DNA from: Planctomycetota bacterium
GTDB lineage: Bacteria; Planctomycetota; Planctomycetia; Pirellulales; Lacipirellulaceae
Direction of reading: 5' to 3'
NCBI GenBank assembly: GCA_029259945.1
Contig: JAJDEF010000037.1
Location: forward strand, 58,169-122,168
DNA: 64,000 nucleotides
Positions 53,983 to 63,697 of the stretch are shown here, one piece after another. The stretch's first letter is position 1; each line of letters starts with the position of its first letter. Under the pieces are notes generated by a model. The model was not told the DNA's origin. It saw nothing but the letters and a program-made list of their open reading frames with translations, and did not search any database. The translations under genes were made by a program, and so were the position numbers.

Positions 53983-55017
53983 CTAAAACAGTCCACGGGT
54001 TTTTAGGATCTGTTGCAAAGCCGGCTCGACCTCTTCGCGAATCGCCCGGTTTGCATAGCCAACCCAAGCGACATTTGTTTCGACATCCAGCGGCACATCG
54101 AGCGGGTTGCCTCTAGGGTCAGTGATTTTTACGCCCAGCTCCTCGGCAATCAGCATGGTACAGATGTCGTAAGGATGGCAACAGAGCCCCACTCCCTCGC
54201 CCATCAGCGGGCGGAGATCTCCGATAAACCGATCGGCCCCACTTGCCAAACTAAACAATTGGCCGCCGGTGCTTGGATATTGATCCTCGAACGTCAGCGA
54301 CTGGCCCGCCACCGGCGGCCCAAGCACTTCACCAATCAATTCTTCTTCAATGCTCGCCAACACATCACGCGCGCCTGGGAAAAATCGCGAGATGGCCGCG
54401 TAGCCATTGCGAATCGTATGGGCCCCCGAGGGTTGCAGCCGCAAGGGTTGCCGTTCGTTCGTCAGTCGGTCGTAACGTTCGGCCGCAGCACCTTGGCCAC
54501 GAATGGCCCAAAGCTGATCGCTAAGATGCTGTTTGAGAAGTGGAATCTCGGTCTGCACGGCCAGTTGAATATCGTTCAATCGGGTACGGTCGCCGAGGTT
54601 GGGGGCGACCCCAGTCAGAATCCAGCCGGGGCGTTTCTGGTACATCAACGGGCGAGTGCCATCGATGGGGTCGACGAGTATCCGCCACCGGCAATCTTCT
54701 TCACGCGTCCCCGTCGGCAGGTTCACTTTCCCTTGGGCCAATCCTTCGGCCACCAGCACCACCGGCGCGTGACAAGCGATTTTTTTCGTCACGAGGTCAA
54801 CTAAAATTTCTTCGCTAACCCGGTCGAGGGCAAATACCAAATCGCCCCCTTCGTCGGCAACGATTTTCGAAAGTTCTTCGGTCGAGCGCGCTGCGGTGGC
54901 CTCGAGCACCGATTGGCGGATGCAATCGTGAAGCTCTCGCAGCGGTGACAGCAGTGGTTCGATGTCGTTCACGTCGCGAATTCTACCACGACCGAATGCT
55001 ACCGGCGAGATGAACAC
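53983..55017 (-). CDS. Inositol monophosphatase-superfamily protein
   Basis: A Mg2+-dependent phosphatase fold. The metal site is visible in DPIDGTRPLMYQKRP, preceded by RWRILV, and another acidic motif is in VVLVAEGLAQ. The C-terminal HPYDICTMLIAEELGVKITD replaces the family WD-x-A segment. Candidate substrates include inositol phosphates or 3'-phosphoadenosine phosphates; which one is unknown. The start is a GTG at 55017, but an internal GTG at 54972 is also possible. Confidence 0.78.
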   Translation of the reverse strand: MFISPVAFGRGRIRDVNDIEPLLSPLRELHDCIRQSVLEATAARSTEELSKIVADEGGDLVFALDRVSEEILVDLVTKKIACHAPVVLVAEGLAQGKVNLPTGTREEDCRWRILVDPIDGTRPLMYQKRPGWILTGVAPNLGDRTRLNDIQLAVQTEIPLLKQHLSDQLWAIRGQGAAAERYDRLTNERQPLRLQPSGAHTIRNGYAAISRFFPGARDVLASIEEELIGEVLGPPVAGQSLTFEDQYPSTGGQLFSLASGADRFIGDLRPLMGEGVGLCCHPYDICTMLIAEELGVKITDPRGNPLDVPLDVETNVAWVGYANRAIREEVEPALQQILKTRGLF

Positions 55018-55090
55018 CTATGCCAAAACAGCTAAGGCTGTCATCATAGAGAGGTGAAACGGCCCCCCGCGTTCCGAAGGTTTTTACCCG

Positions 55091-56128
55091 ATGCACAGCC
55101 CAAACGAGCAAGTCACCCTAGACCGACGCCCAGCCAGCAAACCGCTGCGATGCCGTGCGCAGGGGCAGTTTGCCGAATGGTTAGCCTCGTGCGACGGCAG
55201 TTTGGCCGTCACGGCCTATACCTCAGGCAAATTGGCGCTGGTCAGCAGCTTTGAAGGTCGCATACGCTACCGCACCCGCCATTTTCCGCGAGCGATGGGG
55301 ATCGCCTGCGACGGCAATCGATTCGCGCTGGCCACGCGCGACCGCATCTTACAGTTTCGTCGTGCCGAGCCCAGCGGAAAACGCCGTAGCGATGGGCTCT
55401 TTGTTCCCGATCACGAATACCAGACGGGCAAACTCGACACCCATGAACTTGCCTTCGGTCGGCGCGGCCTCTACTTTGCGAATACGCGTTTTAATTGTAT
55501 CGCGCGCGTCTCGACCACTAAGAAGTTTATCTGTTGCTGGCGACCGCCGTTTGTGAAAGAAATGATCCGGCAAGACCGTTGCCATCTCAACGGCATCGGT
55601 CTCGAAGACGGTCGCCCTGCCATGGCGACGGCATTCTGCGCAACCGGCCACCAAGGCGGCTGGCGCGAGCAAAACCGATACACGAGCGGGGTTCTGATCG
55701 ACGTCAAGAACAATCAAGTCGTAAGCCAAGGACTCTGCATGCCCCATTCGCCCCGGTTGTATAAGGGGAAGTGGTGGCTTTGCAATTCGGGAAATGGAAC
55801 CTTAGAAGTTTTCGACCCGAAAACGGGGCGTTGCCAAGAAGTCTGCTCGTTGCCAGGCTTTACGCGAGGTTTGTGTTTCGTGGGCAACTATGCGCTGGTC
55901 GGTCTATCAAAAGTGCGGCGAAAACATTTGCTCGACGCCCCCCCGGTACGCGAGCGACACCCCAAGCTCCTGGCGGGCCTAGCGCTGGTAGACCTCCATG
56001 CAGGCCGTCATGTAGGCACGTTAGAATTTGTGCAAGGCGGGCGAGAAGTGTTTGATGTCTTGTTCCTGAAAAGAATACGCCGACCAAACGTGGTTCTTCC
56101 GAAGGAGAAGAAAGTAGAGTTGTTTTAG
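55091..56128 (+). CDS. TIGR03032/DUF4915 family protein
   Basis: The 345-residue protein matches the conserved hypothetical family TIGR03032 in style: FAEWLASCDGSLAVTAYTSG near the N-terminus, THELAFGRRGLYFANTRFNC, LNGIGLEDGRPAMATAF and PHSPRLYKGKWWLCNSGNG. The repeated beta segments suggest a propeller fold. Function unknown. The stop overlaps by 4 nt the end of the convergent kinase gene. Confidence 0.82.
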   Translation: MHSPNEQVTLDRRPASKPLRCRAQGQFAEWLASCDGSLAVTAYTSGKLALVSSFEGRIRYRTRHFPRAMGIACDGNRFALATRDRILQFRRAEPSGKRRSDGLFVPDHEYQTGKLDTHELAFGRRGLYFANTRFNCIARVSTTKKFICCWRPPFVKEMIRQDRCHLNGIGLEDGRPAMATAFCATGHQGGWREQNRYTSGVLIDVKNNQVVSQGLCMPHSPRLYKGKWWLCNSGNGTLEVFDPKTGRCQEVCSLPGFTRGLCFVGNYALVGLSKVRRKHLLDAPPVRERHPKLLAGLALVDLHAGRHVGTLEFVQGGREVFDVLFLKRIRRPNVVLPKEKKVELF

Positions 56129-58002
56129 ATCGTTTGCGGCGCGTCGACGGCAATGCGATCCAAGGCGTCGAGATTTTTTTCGATGGTGCGCTCTAACACA
56201 AACATCACCGCAAAGCCGACGATACCGCCACCGCTGGCGACCATCAGCGCCCATTTCTGGTCGCTATCGAAGGCAACCGCTAACAACACACTCAACATCG
56301 GCACCAAAGCGGTAAGGACCAAGTGGATGCGATTCAATACACGAATGCGCTGCAAATCTTTCCATCGCGGCCCCAAAACATGCCCGTTGCGCACCAACTC
56401 TGGAAAGAAAGCGCGGACAGACAATAAAGTGAGAAAGAAATAGGGATACGCCATCGCAACGATTCCACACAGCGCGAGCGAAAGAAAAAAGTGCGAATAA
56501 AACCCAATCGAATCTTGCAACGGCAGCCCGATGTTGATCGCGATCGGAAAGACAATCCCCGAAAGAGCCCACAGCGAAAGCGTCAGCAGCGAGACAAAGA
56601 AACCGAAGAATAGTATTCGACTACCGCCTTGCACCGATTCGGCAGTCTTGCCTTCGCGAAGCATACGACGCGCACGAATCGCCACCCATAGTGCGATCGA
56701 TAACCCCAACGGAAACGCGATGCCGTTAATCCACTTTTGCACGGTCATAAAGCGTTCGAGGTGCGCAGGAAAATGCGTCGCAATGCGCTCATGGTTGTAA
56801 ATCAGATTGAAATAACCGGCCAACGCATTGGGCGAAAGCCCGACCACAACCAACGCGAGTAGCGGAAACCGCAAGGGCAAGCGAACCAACGGGTTGGTCG
56901 ATTCCTGCATCAGCTTCCAACTTTGCGGATGCAGGCAAAGATCGAGGGCTGCAGCCACTTCGTCGGCCGATTGGTAGCGCTCCTCAACCCGTGGCTGCAG
57001 GCAGCGAAGCAAAACTTGCCGCAGTGATTCAGGACATTTCTTGGGCAACTGATTAGCAATTTTTGAGAAGTCGGCGTAGTGCCGGCAATCAATCATCCGC
57101 TGCACACGCGTCAGCTCGCCATTTCTTGATTTCGGCTCGGTATCGAAAGGTCGAGTGCCGCACAACAATTCCCAAAGCAAAACCCCGAGCGAGTAGATGT
57201 CGCTCGGTTCGCGCACCATGTCGGGCGTTCCCCCAAGCGAAGGATGGCACGCCTGCAATTGTTCAGGCGACATATAGGCCAACGAACCGCCAAATGTGTC
57301 TGCGGGGCTTTCGTCGTCACGCGCGCTATTGAAGCTCACGTTGAAATCCGCCAACTTCGGCACACCTTCAGGGGTAAGCAGGACGTTGGCAGGCTTGATG
57401 TCGCGATGGAAAACACCTTTGGCATGCGCGTAAGCCAAACCCTTTGCCAACTGGGCACCAATCTGACAAACCACCATCGGCCACTTCGCATCTTTTAGCC
57501 AATGTCGACGAGACGAACTGTCGGGGGGCAACGTCCCTCGTGCTTGTAGCCTTTCGTCGACCGTGTCCAGCAATAATCGGCCAGAGTGAATCGTGGGCGT
57601 GGCTTCTTTGACTTTTGAAATGACCTCAAGCAGCGTGCCGCCCGAGACGACTTCCATGTACAGCAAATTGAGCGGAGGCTCGGCGTTTTGGCGCTGATCA
57701 AACACCCGCACAATATTGGGATGGTCGAGCTGCGCGAGTGTTCGAGGCTCGCTCCCTTGCCCCACAGAAATTTTGAGCGCGACCAACCGTTCTAAAGTGA
57801 TTTGGCGAGCCAAAAACACTTGGGCAAATGCACCACTCCCCAACAGCGAGAGCAGTTCAAAATCATCGACCCGATCGCCCACCCCAAACTTTGGAGGCAT
57901 CTCGCTGTGCAACGGCTCGACCGCATGCGGGTTCGTCACGAGATCGGCCTCGCTCAAAGCATCAGGCTCAGGCTCGTTCGAAGAAGATGGGTTATCGTTC
58001 AT
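56125..58002 (-). CDS. Membrane Ser/Thr protein kinase with polytopic C-terminal domain
   Basis: An eukaryotic-type kinase domain (about residues 45-355 from the start used) is followed by a C-terminal membrane region with about six hydrophobic helices and a short cytoplasmic tail. Kinase motifs: Gly loop GSGAFAQVFLA, ATP-binding Lys in RLVALKIS, catalytic HRDIKPANVLL, and DFN in place of the usual DFG (LADFNVSF). The first 30 residues are acidic and disordered. An earlier in-frame start at 58047 is possible. The gene is convergent with the TIGR03032 protein. Substrates unknown; the FHA protein at 43510 is a candidate partner type. Confidence 0.88.
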   Translation of the reverse strand: MNDNPSSSNEPEPDALSEADLVTNPHAVEPLHSEMPPKFGVGDRVDDFELLSLLGSGAFAQVFLARQITLERLVALKISVGQGSEPRTLAQLDHPNIVRVFDQRQNAEPPLNLLYMEVVSGGTLLEVISKVKEATPTIHSGRLLLDTVDERLQARGTLPPDSSSRRHWLKDAKWPMVVCQIGAQLAKGLAYAHAKGVFHRDIKPANVLLTPEGVPKLADFNVSFNSARDDESPADTFGGSLAYMSPEQLQACHPSLGGTPDMVREPSDIYSLGVLLWELLCGTRPFDTEPKSRNGELTRVQRMIDCRHYADFSKIANQLPKKCPESLRQVLLRCLQPRVEERYQSADEVAAALDLCLHPQSWKLMQESTNPLVRLPLRFPLLALVVVGLSPNALAGYFNLIYNHERIATHFPAHLERFMTVQKWINGIAFPLGLSIALWVAIRARRMLREGKTAESVQGGSRILFFGFFVSLLTLSLWALSGIVFPIAINIGLPLQDSIGFYSHFFLSLALCGIVAMAYPYFFLTLLSVRAFFPELVRNGHVLGPRWKDLQRIRVLNRIHLVLTALVPMLSVLLAVAFDSDQKWALMVASGGGIVGFAVMFVLERTIEKNLDALDRIAVDAPQTI

Positions 58003-58141
58003 CAGCCGACCAGAAAGAAATTTACGCGATATCAGATTGCCACCCATGATACGAGAAAATTGCTCGCAAGACGATTGGCTGATCTGAAAGTCGCAGTAAA
58101 ACTACAGGATCGCAATCACAAAAAAAACAGCAGGAAATTGA

Positions 58142-58216
58142 ACCACAGAGGACACAGAGCAACACAGAGTGCTTGGAAATGTGATTTTCTCTGTGTTACT
58201 CAGTGTCCTCTGTGGT
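58142..58216. repeat. CCACAGAGGACACAGAG palindromic element, copy 2
   Basis: ACCACAGAGGACACAGAGC on the left and CAGTGTCCTCTGTGGT on the right are inverted copies with an AT-rich centre. It is placed between the upstream end of the kinase gene and the 3' end of recG. Confidence 0.85.
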
Positions 58217-58238
58217 AAATACTTTGAACCCGCCATGA

Positions 58239-60353
58239 TCACCCGACGTCGCCCAGGTCGAGGGCTTTGCCATAGCGAATCAGCATCTGGCTGCGCAGGC
58301 GGGCATGGTTTTCGTGTTTCAGTCCCGGATCGGCGGCGACCAACAACTGGGCTTCGCGGCGGGCTTCTTCCAGCAGTTCGCGGTCGCGTTGCAAATCGGC
58401 AATGCGCAGCGGAGGCAGGCCATGCTGCTGGGTGCCAAACAGGTCGCCTGGCCCTCGCATTTCAAAATCGAGTTCGGCCAGTGCAAAACCATCGGTGGAG
58501 TTCGAAAAAGCCTCGATCCTTTCGCGACCTCGGTCACTGGTCTCGCCGATCAGCACCCCGCAGAAGCCCGGGTGCTTGCCTCGACCCACACGGCCACGCA
58601 ATTGGTGCAACTGAGCCAAGCCAAACCGCTCGGCACCAGAAACAGTCATCACCGTCGCATTCGACACGTCGACTCCCACCTCAATGACGGTCGTGCTCAC
58701 CAAGACTTGAATCTTGCCTGCGTGAAAATCTGCCATCGTCTGTTGTTTTTCAGCCGACGACATACGCCCATGCAACAGCCCAGTGCGAAACGCCTCGAGT
58801 TCGCCATTGGTGAGCTGCTCGAACGCTTGGGCAACGCTCGGGGCGGCAATATTTTCAGATTCGTCAACCAGCGGAGCAACCACATAGGCTTGCCTTCCTT
58901 CGCGGAGTCGATCGCGAACAAATTGCCACCAAGTCGCTTGACGGTCCGCTTCGATAAGATAGGTATTCACCGGTTGCCGACCCGCTGGCAATTCGCGCAA
59001 GGTCGAAACATCGAGGTCGCCAAACAGCGTCATCGTCAGTGTGCGCGGGATCGGCGTGGCGGTCATCACCAAATAGTGGGGCGAATGTTCTTCCTGCCGC
59101 AAGGCGGCCCGTTGGCGAACGCCAAATTTGTGTTGCTCGTCGACAACAACCAAGCCAAGGTTTTTGAATCGAACGTCCTCTTGGATGATGGCGTGGGTGC
59201 CAAGCACCACATCAAGCTCGCCCGCCGTAATTTTTTGTAATAGATCGTCGCGTTCGCGTTTGGGCATGCCCCCGGTCAAAACAGCAAAACGAACGCGGCT
59301 CGCCTCTAAAAGGCTGGCAAGCGTCTTGGCATGTTGGCGAGCGAGGATTTCGGTCGGGGCCATGAGCGCTGCCTGGCAACCATGCGCAACGGCGACCAGC
59401 AACGCATAAAGGGCCACGATCGTCTTGCCGCTGCCAACGTCGCCTTGCAGCAAACGGTTCATCGGGCGATCGAGAGCCATGTCGGCGGCCACTTCGCGAA
59501 TGGCCGCGTCTTGACTGGCGGTCAACTCAAACGGCAACAACCGGCGAATCCGAGCATCGATCTTTGCGCTCGCCAGAAGCTCAGGCGCACTCAGTTCGCG
59601 CTGCTGCCCCCTGCGAATCGAGACGGCAAGTTGCAGAACGAAAAGTTCTTGAAAAACAAACCGTCGTCGAGCAGAATCAAGCGCCTCTTGATCTTCAGGG
59701 TGGTGAATGTCGTGCAGCGCTTGGGTGAGTGGCGAGAGCTGGTACTTGGATAACAGTGATTGCGGAAAAACTTCTTCAGGCACGTCGGCAAACTCTTCGA
59801 CCACCGCCTCGACCATCCGCCGCATGTGGTATTGCGAAAGTCCTTCGGTCAGCGAATAAACCGGCAAGAGCTTGCGCGGCTCGTCGGCAAGTTCTTCAGC
59901 GGCCAGCCAAGTGACCTGCGGATGCGACATTTCCCACATCATTCCCCGCTGTTTGGGTTTGGCGGTGAGCAGCAAGTGCTGCCCTTCCGAAAACCGTTTG
60001 GCCATAAAAGGTTGGTTGAACCAAGTGGCACGAAGTTGTCCCGTCTCGTCGGCAAGCAAAATCGCAACTCGACTTTTGCCAAACCCGCTGCCAGAGGTCG
60101 CCACTTCAGCCACCGTACCCCGTACGCTAATCAGTTCGCCTTCTTCCAGCTCGGCAATCGTCCGTTCGTCCGAGAGGTCTTGATAGTCGCGCGGAAAATT
60201 AAACAGCAAATCGCCCGCCGTACGAAGCTCAAGCCGACGAAGCAGCCGCGCACGCCGTTCACCCACCACGCGCACCGATTCAATCGGCACCGCCAATAGC
60301 CGCTTGGCATCGCGGGGTTCCGCCCGAACAGAAGATTCAGAATCAGCCTGCAT
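58239..60353 (-). CDS. recG: ATP-dependent DNA helicase RecG
   Basis: RecG remodels stalled forks and recombination intermediates. The 704-residue protein has an N-terminal wedge/OB-fold (IAELEEGELISVRGTVAEVAT), Walker A LLQGDVGSGKTIVAL, DEXH-type DEQHKFGVRQR, and C-terminal motifs VLVSTTVIEVGVDVSNATVM and QLHQLRGRVGRG. The length is near normal. The ATG at 60353 is followed by QADSESSVRAEPRD. No spoT or other usual neighbour is present. Confidence 0.96.
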   Translation of the reverse strand: MQADSESSVRAEPRDAKRLLAVPIESVRVVGERRARLLRRLELRTAGDLLFNFPRDYQDLSDERTIAELEEGELISVRGTVAEVATSGSGFGKSRVAILLADETGQLRATWFNQPFMAKRFSEGQHLLLTAKPKQRGMMWEMSHPQVTWLAAEELADEPRKLLPVYSLTEGLSQYHMRRMVEAVVEEFADVPEEVFPQSLLSKYQLSPLTQALHDIHHPEDQEALDSARRRFVFQELFVLQLAVSIRRGQQRELSAPELLASAKIDARIRRLLPFELTASQDAAIREVAADMALDRPMNRLLQGDVGSGKTIVALYALLVAVAHGCQAALMAPTEILARQHAKTLASLLEASRVRFAVLTGGMPKRERDDLLQKITAGELDVVLGTHAIIQEDVRFKNLGLVVVDEQHKFGVRQRAALRQEEHSPHYLVMTATPIPRTLTMTLFGDLDVSTLRELPAGRQPVNTYLIEADRQATWWQFVRDRLREGRQAYVVAPLVDESENIAAPSVAQAFEQLTNGELEAFRTGLLHGRMSSAEKQQTMADFHAGKIQVLVSTTVIEVGVDVSNATVMTVSGAERFGLAQLHQLRGRVGRGKHPGFCGVLIGETSDRGRERIEAFSNSTDGFALAELDFEMRGPGDLFGTQQHGLPPLRIADLQRDRELLEEARREAQLLVAADPGLKHENHARLRSQMLIRYGKALDLGDVG

Positions 60354-60391
60354 CCCAACATTCTACCGCAGAAGCAATCAGAGAGTAGCCT

Positions 60392-60414
60392 ATAGCCCGG
60401 CCATCCTGGCCGGA
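60392..60414. repeat. REP-like palindrome, ATAGCCCGGCCATCC family, copy 3
   Basis: Same 23 nt as at 12304 and 50183; copies 1 and 3 also share the next GT. It lies 38 nt upstream of the recG start. Confidence 0.85.
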
Positions 60415-60519
60415 GTATCGCTAGTCCAGGGTGTCGAGTGTGTGAAGCGGCAGCGCAACGCACCACTCGCGATGGTCATGCTTTTTCCGATCAAAAATCC
60501 CATATCAAACATCCTCCGC

Positions 60520-61021
<502 letters not shown>

Positions 61022-61026
61022 GATCC

Positions 61027-61386
61027 CTACTTCGCAGGACAGACGTCGATGTTGTTCGTCAGATGTTCGTACTCAAGAACACCCATCGCTGCGTGTTGCG
61101 CGATTTGTTTGGTGTAGTACGTGCTACACTGGCCAACGAGAACCACCGCATTGCCGGTGGCATAGACCGCCAACTGGCGAATACGGCAGGGGAGACGCGC
61201 TTCGATTCGAGCGAGAATACAAGCAGCAAGTTGCTCGTCATCGGCGTCGATTTCGGGCAAGTCGGGCTCAGCCGAAAAAATGCTGGTAGGCGAAGAGCGG
61301 GCAATCGCGAAAGAGGATCCTGGCGGCAGCGCTTGCAAGCGGTCGTCCGGGCTCGCGATCGGCTTCTGGCGAACAGAATAGATCAT
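61027..61386 (-). CDS. BON-domain-like protein
   Basis: From the ATG at 61386, with GGAGG seven nt upstream, the 119-residue protein starts MIYSVRQKPIASPDDR and contains ILARIEARLPCRIRQLAV then VVLVGQCSTYYTKQIAQHAA and LTNNIDV, the order of a BON domain (osmotically-inducible/OsmY-like). BON domains bind phospholipid or other hydrophobic ligands. It lacks a signal peptide, so it may be cytoplasmic. Its coding end is adjacent to repeat copy B. Confidence 0.72.
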   Translation of the reverse strand: MIYSVRQKPIASPDDRLQALPPGSSFAIARSSPTSIFSAEPDLPEIDADDEQLAACILARIEARLPCRIRQLAVYATGNAVVLVGQCSTYYTKQIAQHAAMGVLEYEHLTNNIDVCPAK

Positions 61387-61651
61387 CTTCAACCCTCCAT
61401 GAACGCGATGCCGAAATGGCCTTCAGCACCGACATCGGTCAATCTATCCCCGTTGGCATCACCGGGTCAACCTGAACAAGCCACTATGCAGAAAAAGTAT
61501 CCACGAAAGGAAAAGAACCCAAATGAGGGGACAGCATTGCATGCTGAAGAGGGGCTATTGTGTACTTGATTATGAAACAGCGTTATTCCAGCGGTTTCCC
61601 CCGGAAATCCGTGCAAACGAAACGTACTCTGTCTGTCCGACACGCACCAAG

Positions 61652-62311
61652 CTAGCTAATCTTGCCAGTCTCGATAAGCTTTTGCACCACCAGTTCGGCT
61701 AATTCGTCTGGCGCAATATCGTTGGCGTCGAGTATTAGCTCAGCATGCTCTGGCGCTTCGTAGGGCGAACTGATCCCCGTAAAATCAGAAATCTCACCAT
61801 TGCGGGCCTTTTTATAGAGGCCTTTGGGGTCGCGAGATTCGCAAACTTCCAGCGAGGCATCGACAAACACCTCGATAAAATCACCCTCTGCCATGCTCGC
61901 CCGAACCGAGTCGCGATCGGCCCGATAGGGGCTGACAAACGCGGTAAGTGTGACCAGCCCAGCGTCGCACAGCAGATTGGCAACAGCCCCAACGCGGCGA
62001 ATGTTCTCTTCTCGATCTTGTTGCGAAAAACCAAGGCCGAAACGCTGGCCAAACGCTTCGTCATAGCGTTCCGCTAGCATCTGCGGCGTGGCACTCAGAC
62101 TATGGCGGACGTTGTCGCCGTCAAGAAGGTAGCTACGCACTCCCCGTTCATAGAGTTTTTTGTCAACCAGATTGGCCACGGTACTTTTGCCACAGCCGCT
62201 CAGTCCAGTGAACCAAACCACACAGCCCCGGTGGCTATTGAGCTTCTCGCGGTCGGCATGGCTGACGGCATGTTGGTGCCAGACGACAATCGGGTCATTA
62301 GGATCAGACAT
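61652..62311 (-). CDS. cysC: Adenylylsulfate kinase
   Basis: CysC phosphorylates APS to PAPS in sulfate activation. The P-loop is [15 protein letters not shown], followed by LLDGDNVRH and [20 protein letters not shown], and [14 protein letters not shown]. The protein has an insertion (about residues 68-87, [20 protein letters not shown]) between the LDGDNVR and DREEN motifs, beyond the common core. The ATG at 62311 is followed by [20 protein letters not shown]. cysD/cysN are not adjacent. Confidence 0.94.
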   Translation of the reverse strand: MSDPNDPIVVWHQHAVSHADREKLNSHRGCVVWFTGLSGCGKSTVANLVDKKLYERGVRSYLLDGDNVRHSLSATPQMLAERYDEAFGQRFGLGFSQQDREENIRRVGAVANLLCDAGLVTLTAFVSPYRADRDSVRASMAEGDFIEVFVDASLEVCESRDPKGLYKKARNGEISDFTGISSPYEAPEHAELILDANDIAPDELAELVVQKLIETGKIS

Positions 62312-62344
62312 AATCGGTTTGCTCGAAAGATGTTAGGAGATCAG

Positions 62345-63433
62345 TTAATCCACGATACCGGCGAGTTCGCAGAGATTGGCTGAGAGGACCGGTTGCGGGC
62401 AGCTCCAGACGAGGAAGAACAAGGCTTCTCGACACCAACGGCCTGCGGGATGGCCAAGAACGTAGCCAGTTCCTTTAGCGGCCGCGAGTGAGGCTTGCGC
62501 CGAGCGAAGAGCAAGGCTGTTGGCCCGTTGGCGTAGAGTTTCGCTAGAGCAATTGGGGGCACCCCGAACGACGTCGAAGAGCGTTTCGCTCACCTCTTGA
62601 TGCTCGTGACGAAGCGCGTGGAGCGGGGCTTCGAGGTCTGCTCGCTTTGCAGCTTCGGTAGCCAAGAACTGAATCGCGGCATCTGCCAAACCGAGGGCGA
62701 GGGTCGAGGTTTCGTAACCGCCAGGGCTGGAGGCCCCTTGGGACATGACATTTTCGACGGGGCCAGCAAGAACCCATTGGTCTTCGATCATGACCTGATC
62801 GAGCCGCAGCTCGCCGGTGGCACTCGCAGAAACGCCAACAAGCTGCGCAGGTTCAGGAATCGAAACTCCTGGTAATTCAGTAGGGAGAACAACAAGTAGC
62901 TGCTGTTCGGTCGCTTGGTCGCCATCCATCACAGTAGCACCAAGTACGACGTATTGAGCATAAGCCGCGCCGGTGACCCAGGGGCTAAATCCATCCAGAA
63001 CAAACCCGCCCTCGACACGTTCGGCTCGTAACACCGGGGTGGCCAAGTGGCGACGGCTGGTGGTGAGGTGCGAGATGCCCACGGTGGCGAACGACTTGCC
63101 CTGCACAAGATCGGGTAAGAGACGTTCTTTCAGACGTTGGTTGTCGCTGTTAGCGATGCGCCGGCAGGCGCCAGTGCGCTGGGTGATGATGAACGTCGTG
63201 GTCAGACATGCGCTGCTTAAGGCAAGATAACCGCGAACTACGGCTTCTTGATCCCAAGCTTGTCCGCCCCAGGCAGAATCGAGAAACCATTCATAAGCAC
63301 CGTAGTCAGCGCAAAGCTGCAACTGTTGAGCAGGCCAACCGCCGCTACGGTCAACCTCTTGAGCCAGTGCAGCAAGCTTGCCGCAAAGCTCATCCAGAGC
63401 AGGATCATCGGGCGAAGTAATCTTAGTAGACAT
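62345..63433 (-). CDS. Acyl-CoA dehydrogenase-like flavoprotein
   Basis: A 362-residue protein with the acyl-CoA dehydrogenase fold: N-terminal helical domain (ELCGKLAALAQEVDRSGGWP), central beta domain with FSPWVTGAAYAQYVVLGATV, and a helical C-terminal domain. The catalytic Glu typical of acyl-CoA dehydrogenases could not be placed with confidence, so it may be a relative acting on a different substrate. It lies 33 nt upstream of cysC in the same direction. Confidence 0.75.
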   Translation of the reverse strand: MSTKITSPDDPALDELCGKLAALAQEVDRSGGWPAQQLQLCADYGAYEWFLDSAWGGQAWDQEAVVRGYLALSSACLTTTFIITQRTGACRRIANSDNQRLKERLLPDLVQGKSFATVGISHLTTSRRHLATPVLRAERVEGGFVLDGFSPWVTGAAYAQYVVLGATVMDGDQATEQQLLVVLPTELPGVSIPEPAQLVGVSASATGELRLDQVMIEDQWVLAGPVENVMSQGASSPGGYETSTLALGLADAAIQFLATEAAKRADLEAPLHALRHEHQEVSETLFDVVRGAPNCSSETLRQRANSLALRSAQASLAAAKGTGYVLGHPAGRWCREALFFLVWSCPQPVLSANLCELAGIVD

Positions 63434-63646
63434 GACTGGAAGGGCAAAAAGCGAGGAGTGTTTACCTTGAGTATAGCCAAGTTGAGGGGATGTGAAATGT
63501 ATGAGGCAGAGTTAGTAATTGGGCTACGCGCCCCAAGTTCTCTGAATGCAGCTGAGTTTAGAACCTGCCGGCCGATAAGCTAGCTTTGAGCTTGGTTGCG
63601 TGGCGATAGAGAATGGCATCTAAGCACATAAACTGTTTGTCTGGCA

Positions 63647-63677
63647 GGACTTGTGGCATGAGCCATGCCACAAGTCC
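63647..63677. repeat. Perfect 14-bp inverted repeat
   Basis: GGACTTGTGGCATG (63647-63660) and CATGCCACAAGTCC (63664-63677) pair perfectly with a 3-nt loop AGC. It stands 20 nt beyond the stop of the minus-strand gene at 63698 and could act as a terminator or be another dispersed palindrome. There is no T-run. Confidence 0.6.
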
Positions 63678-63697
63678 CTCTCTAACTAAATAAGGTT

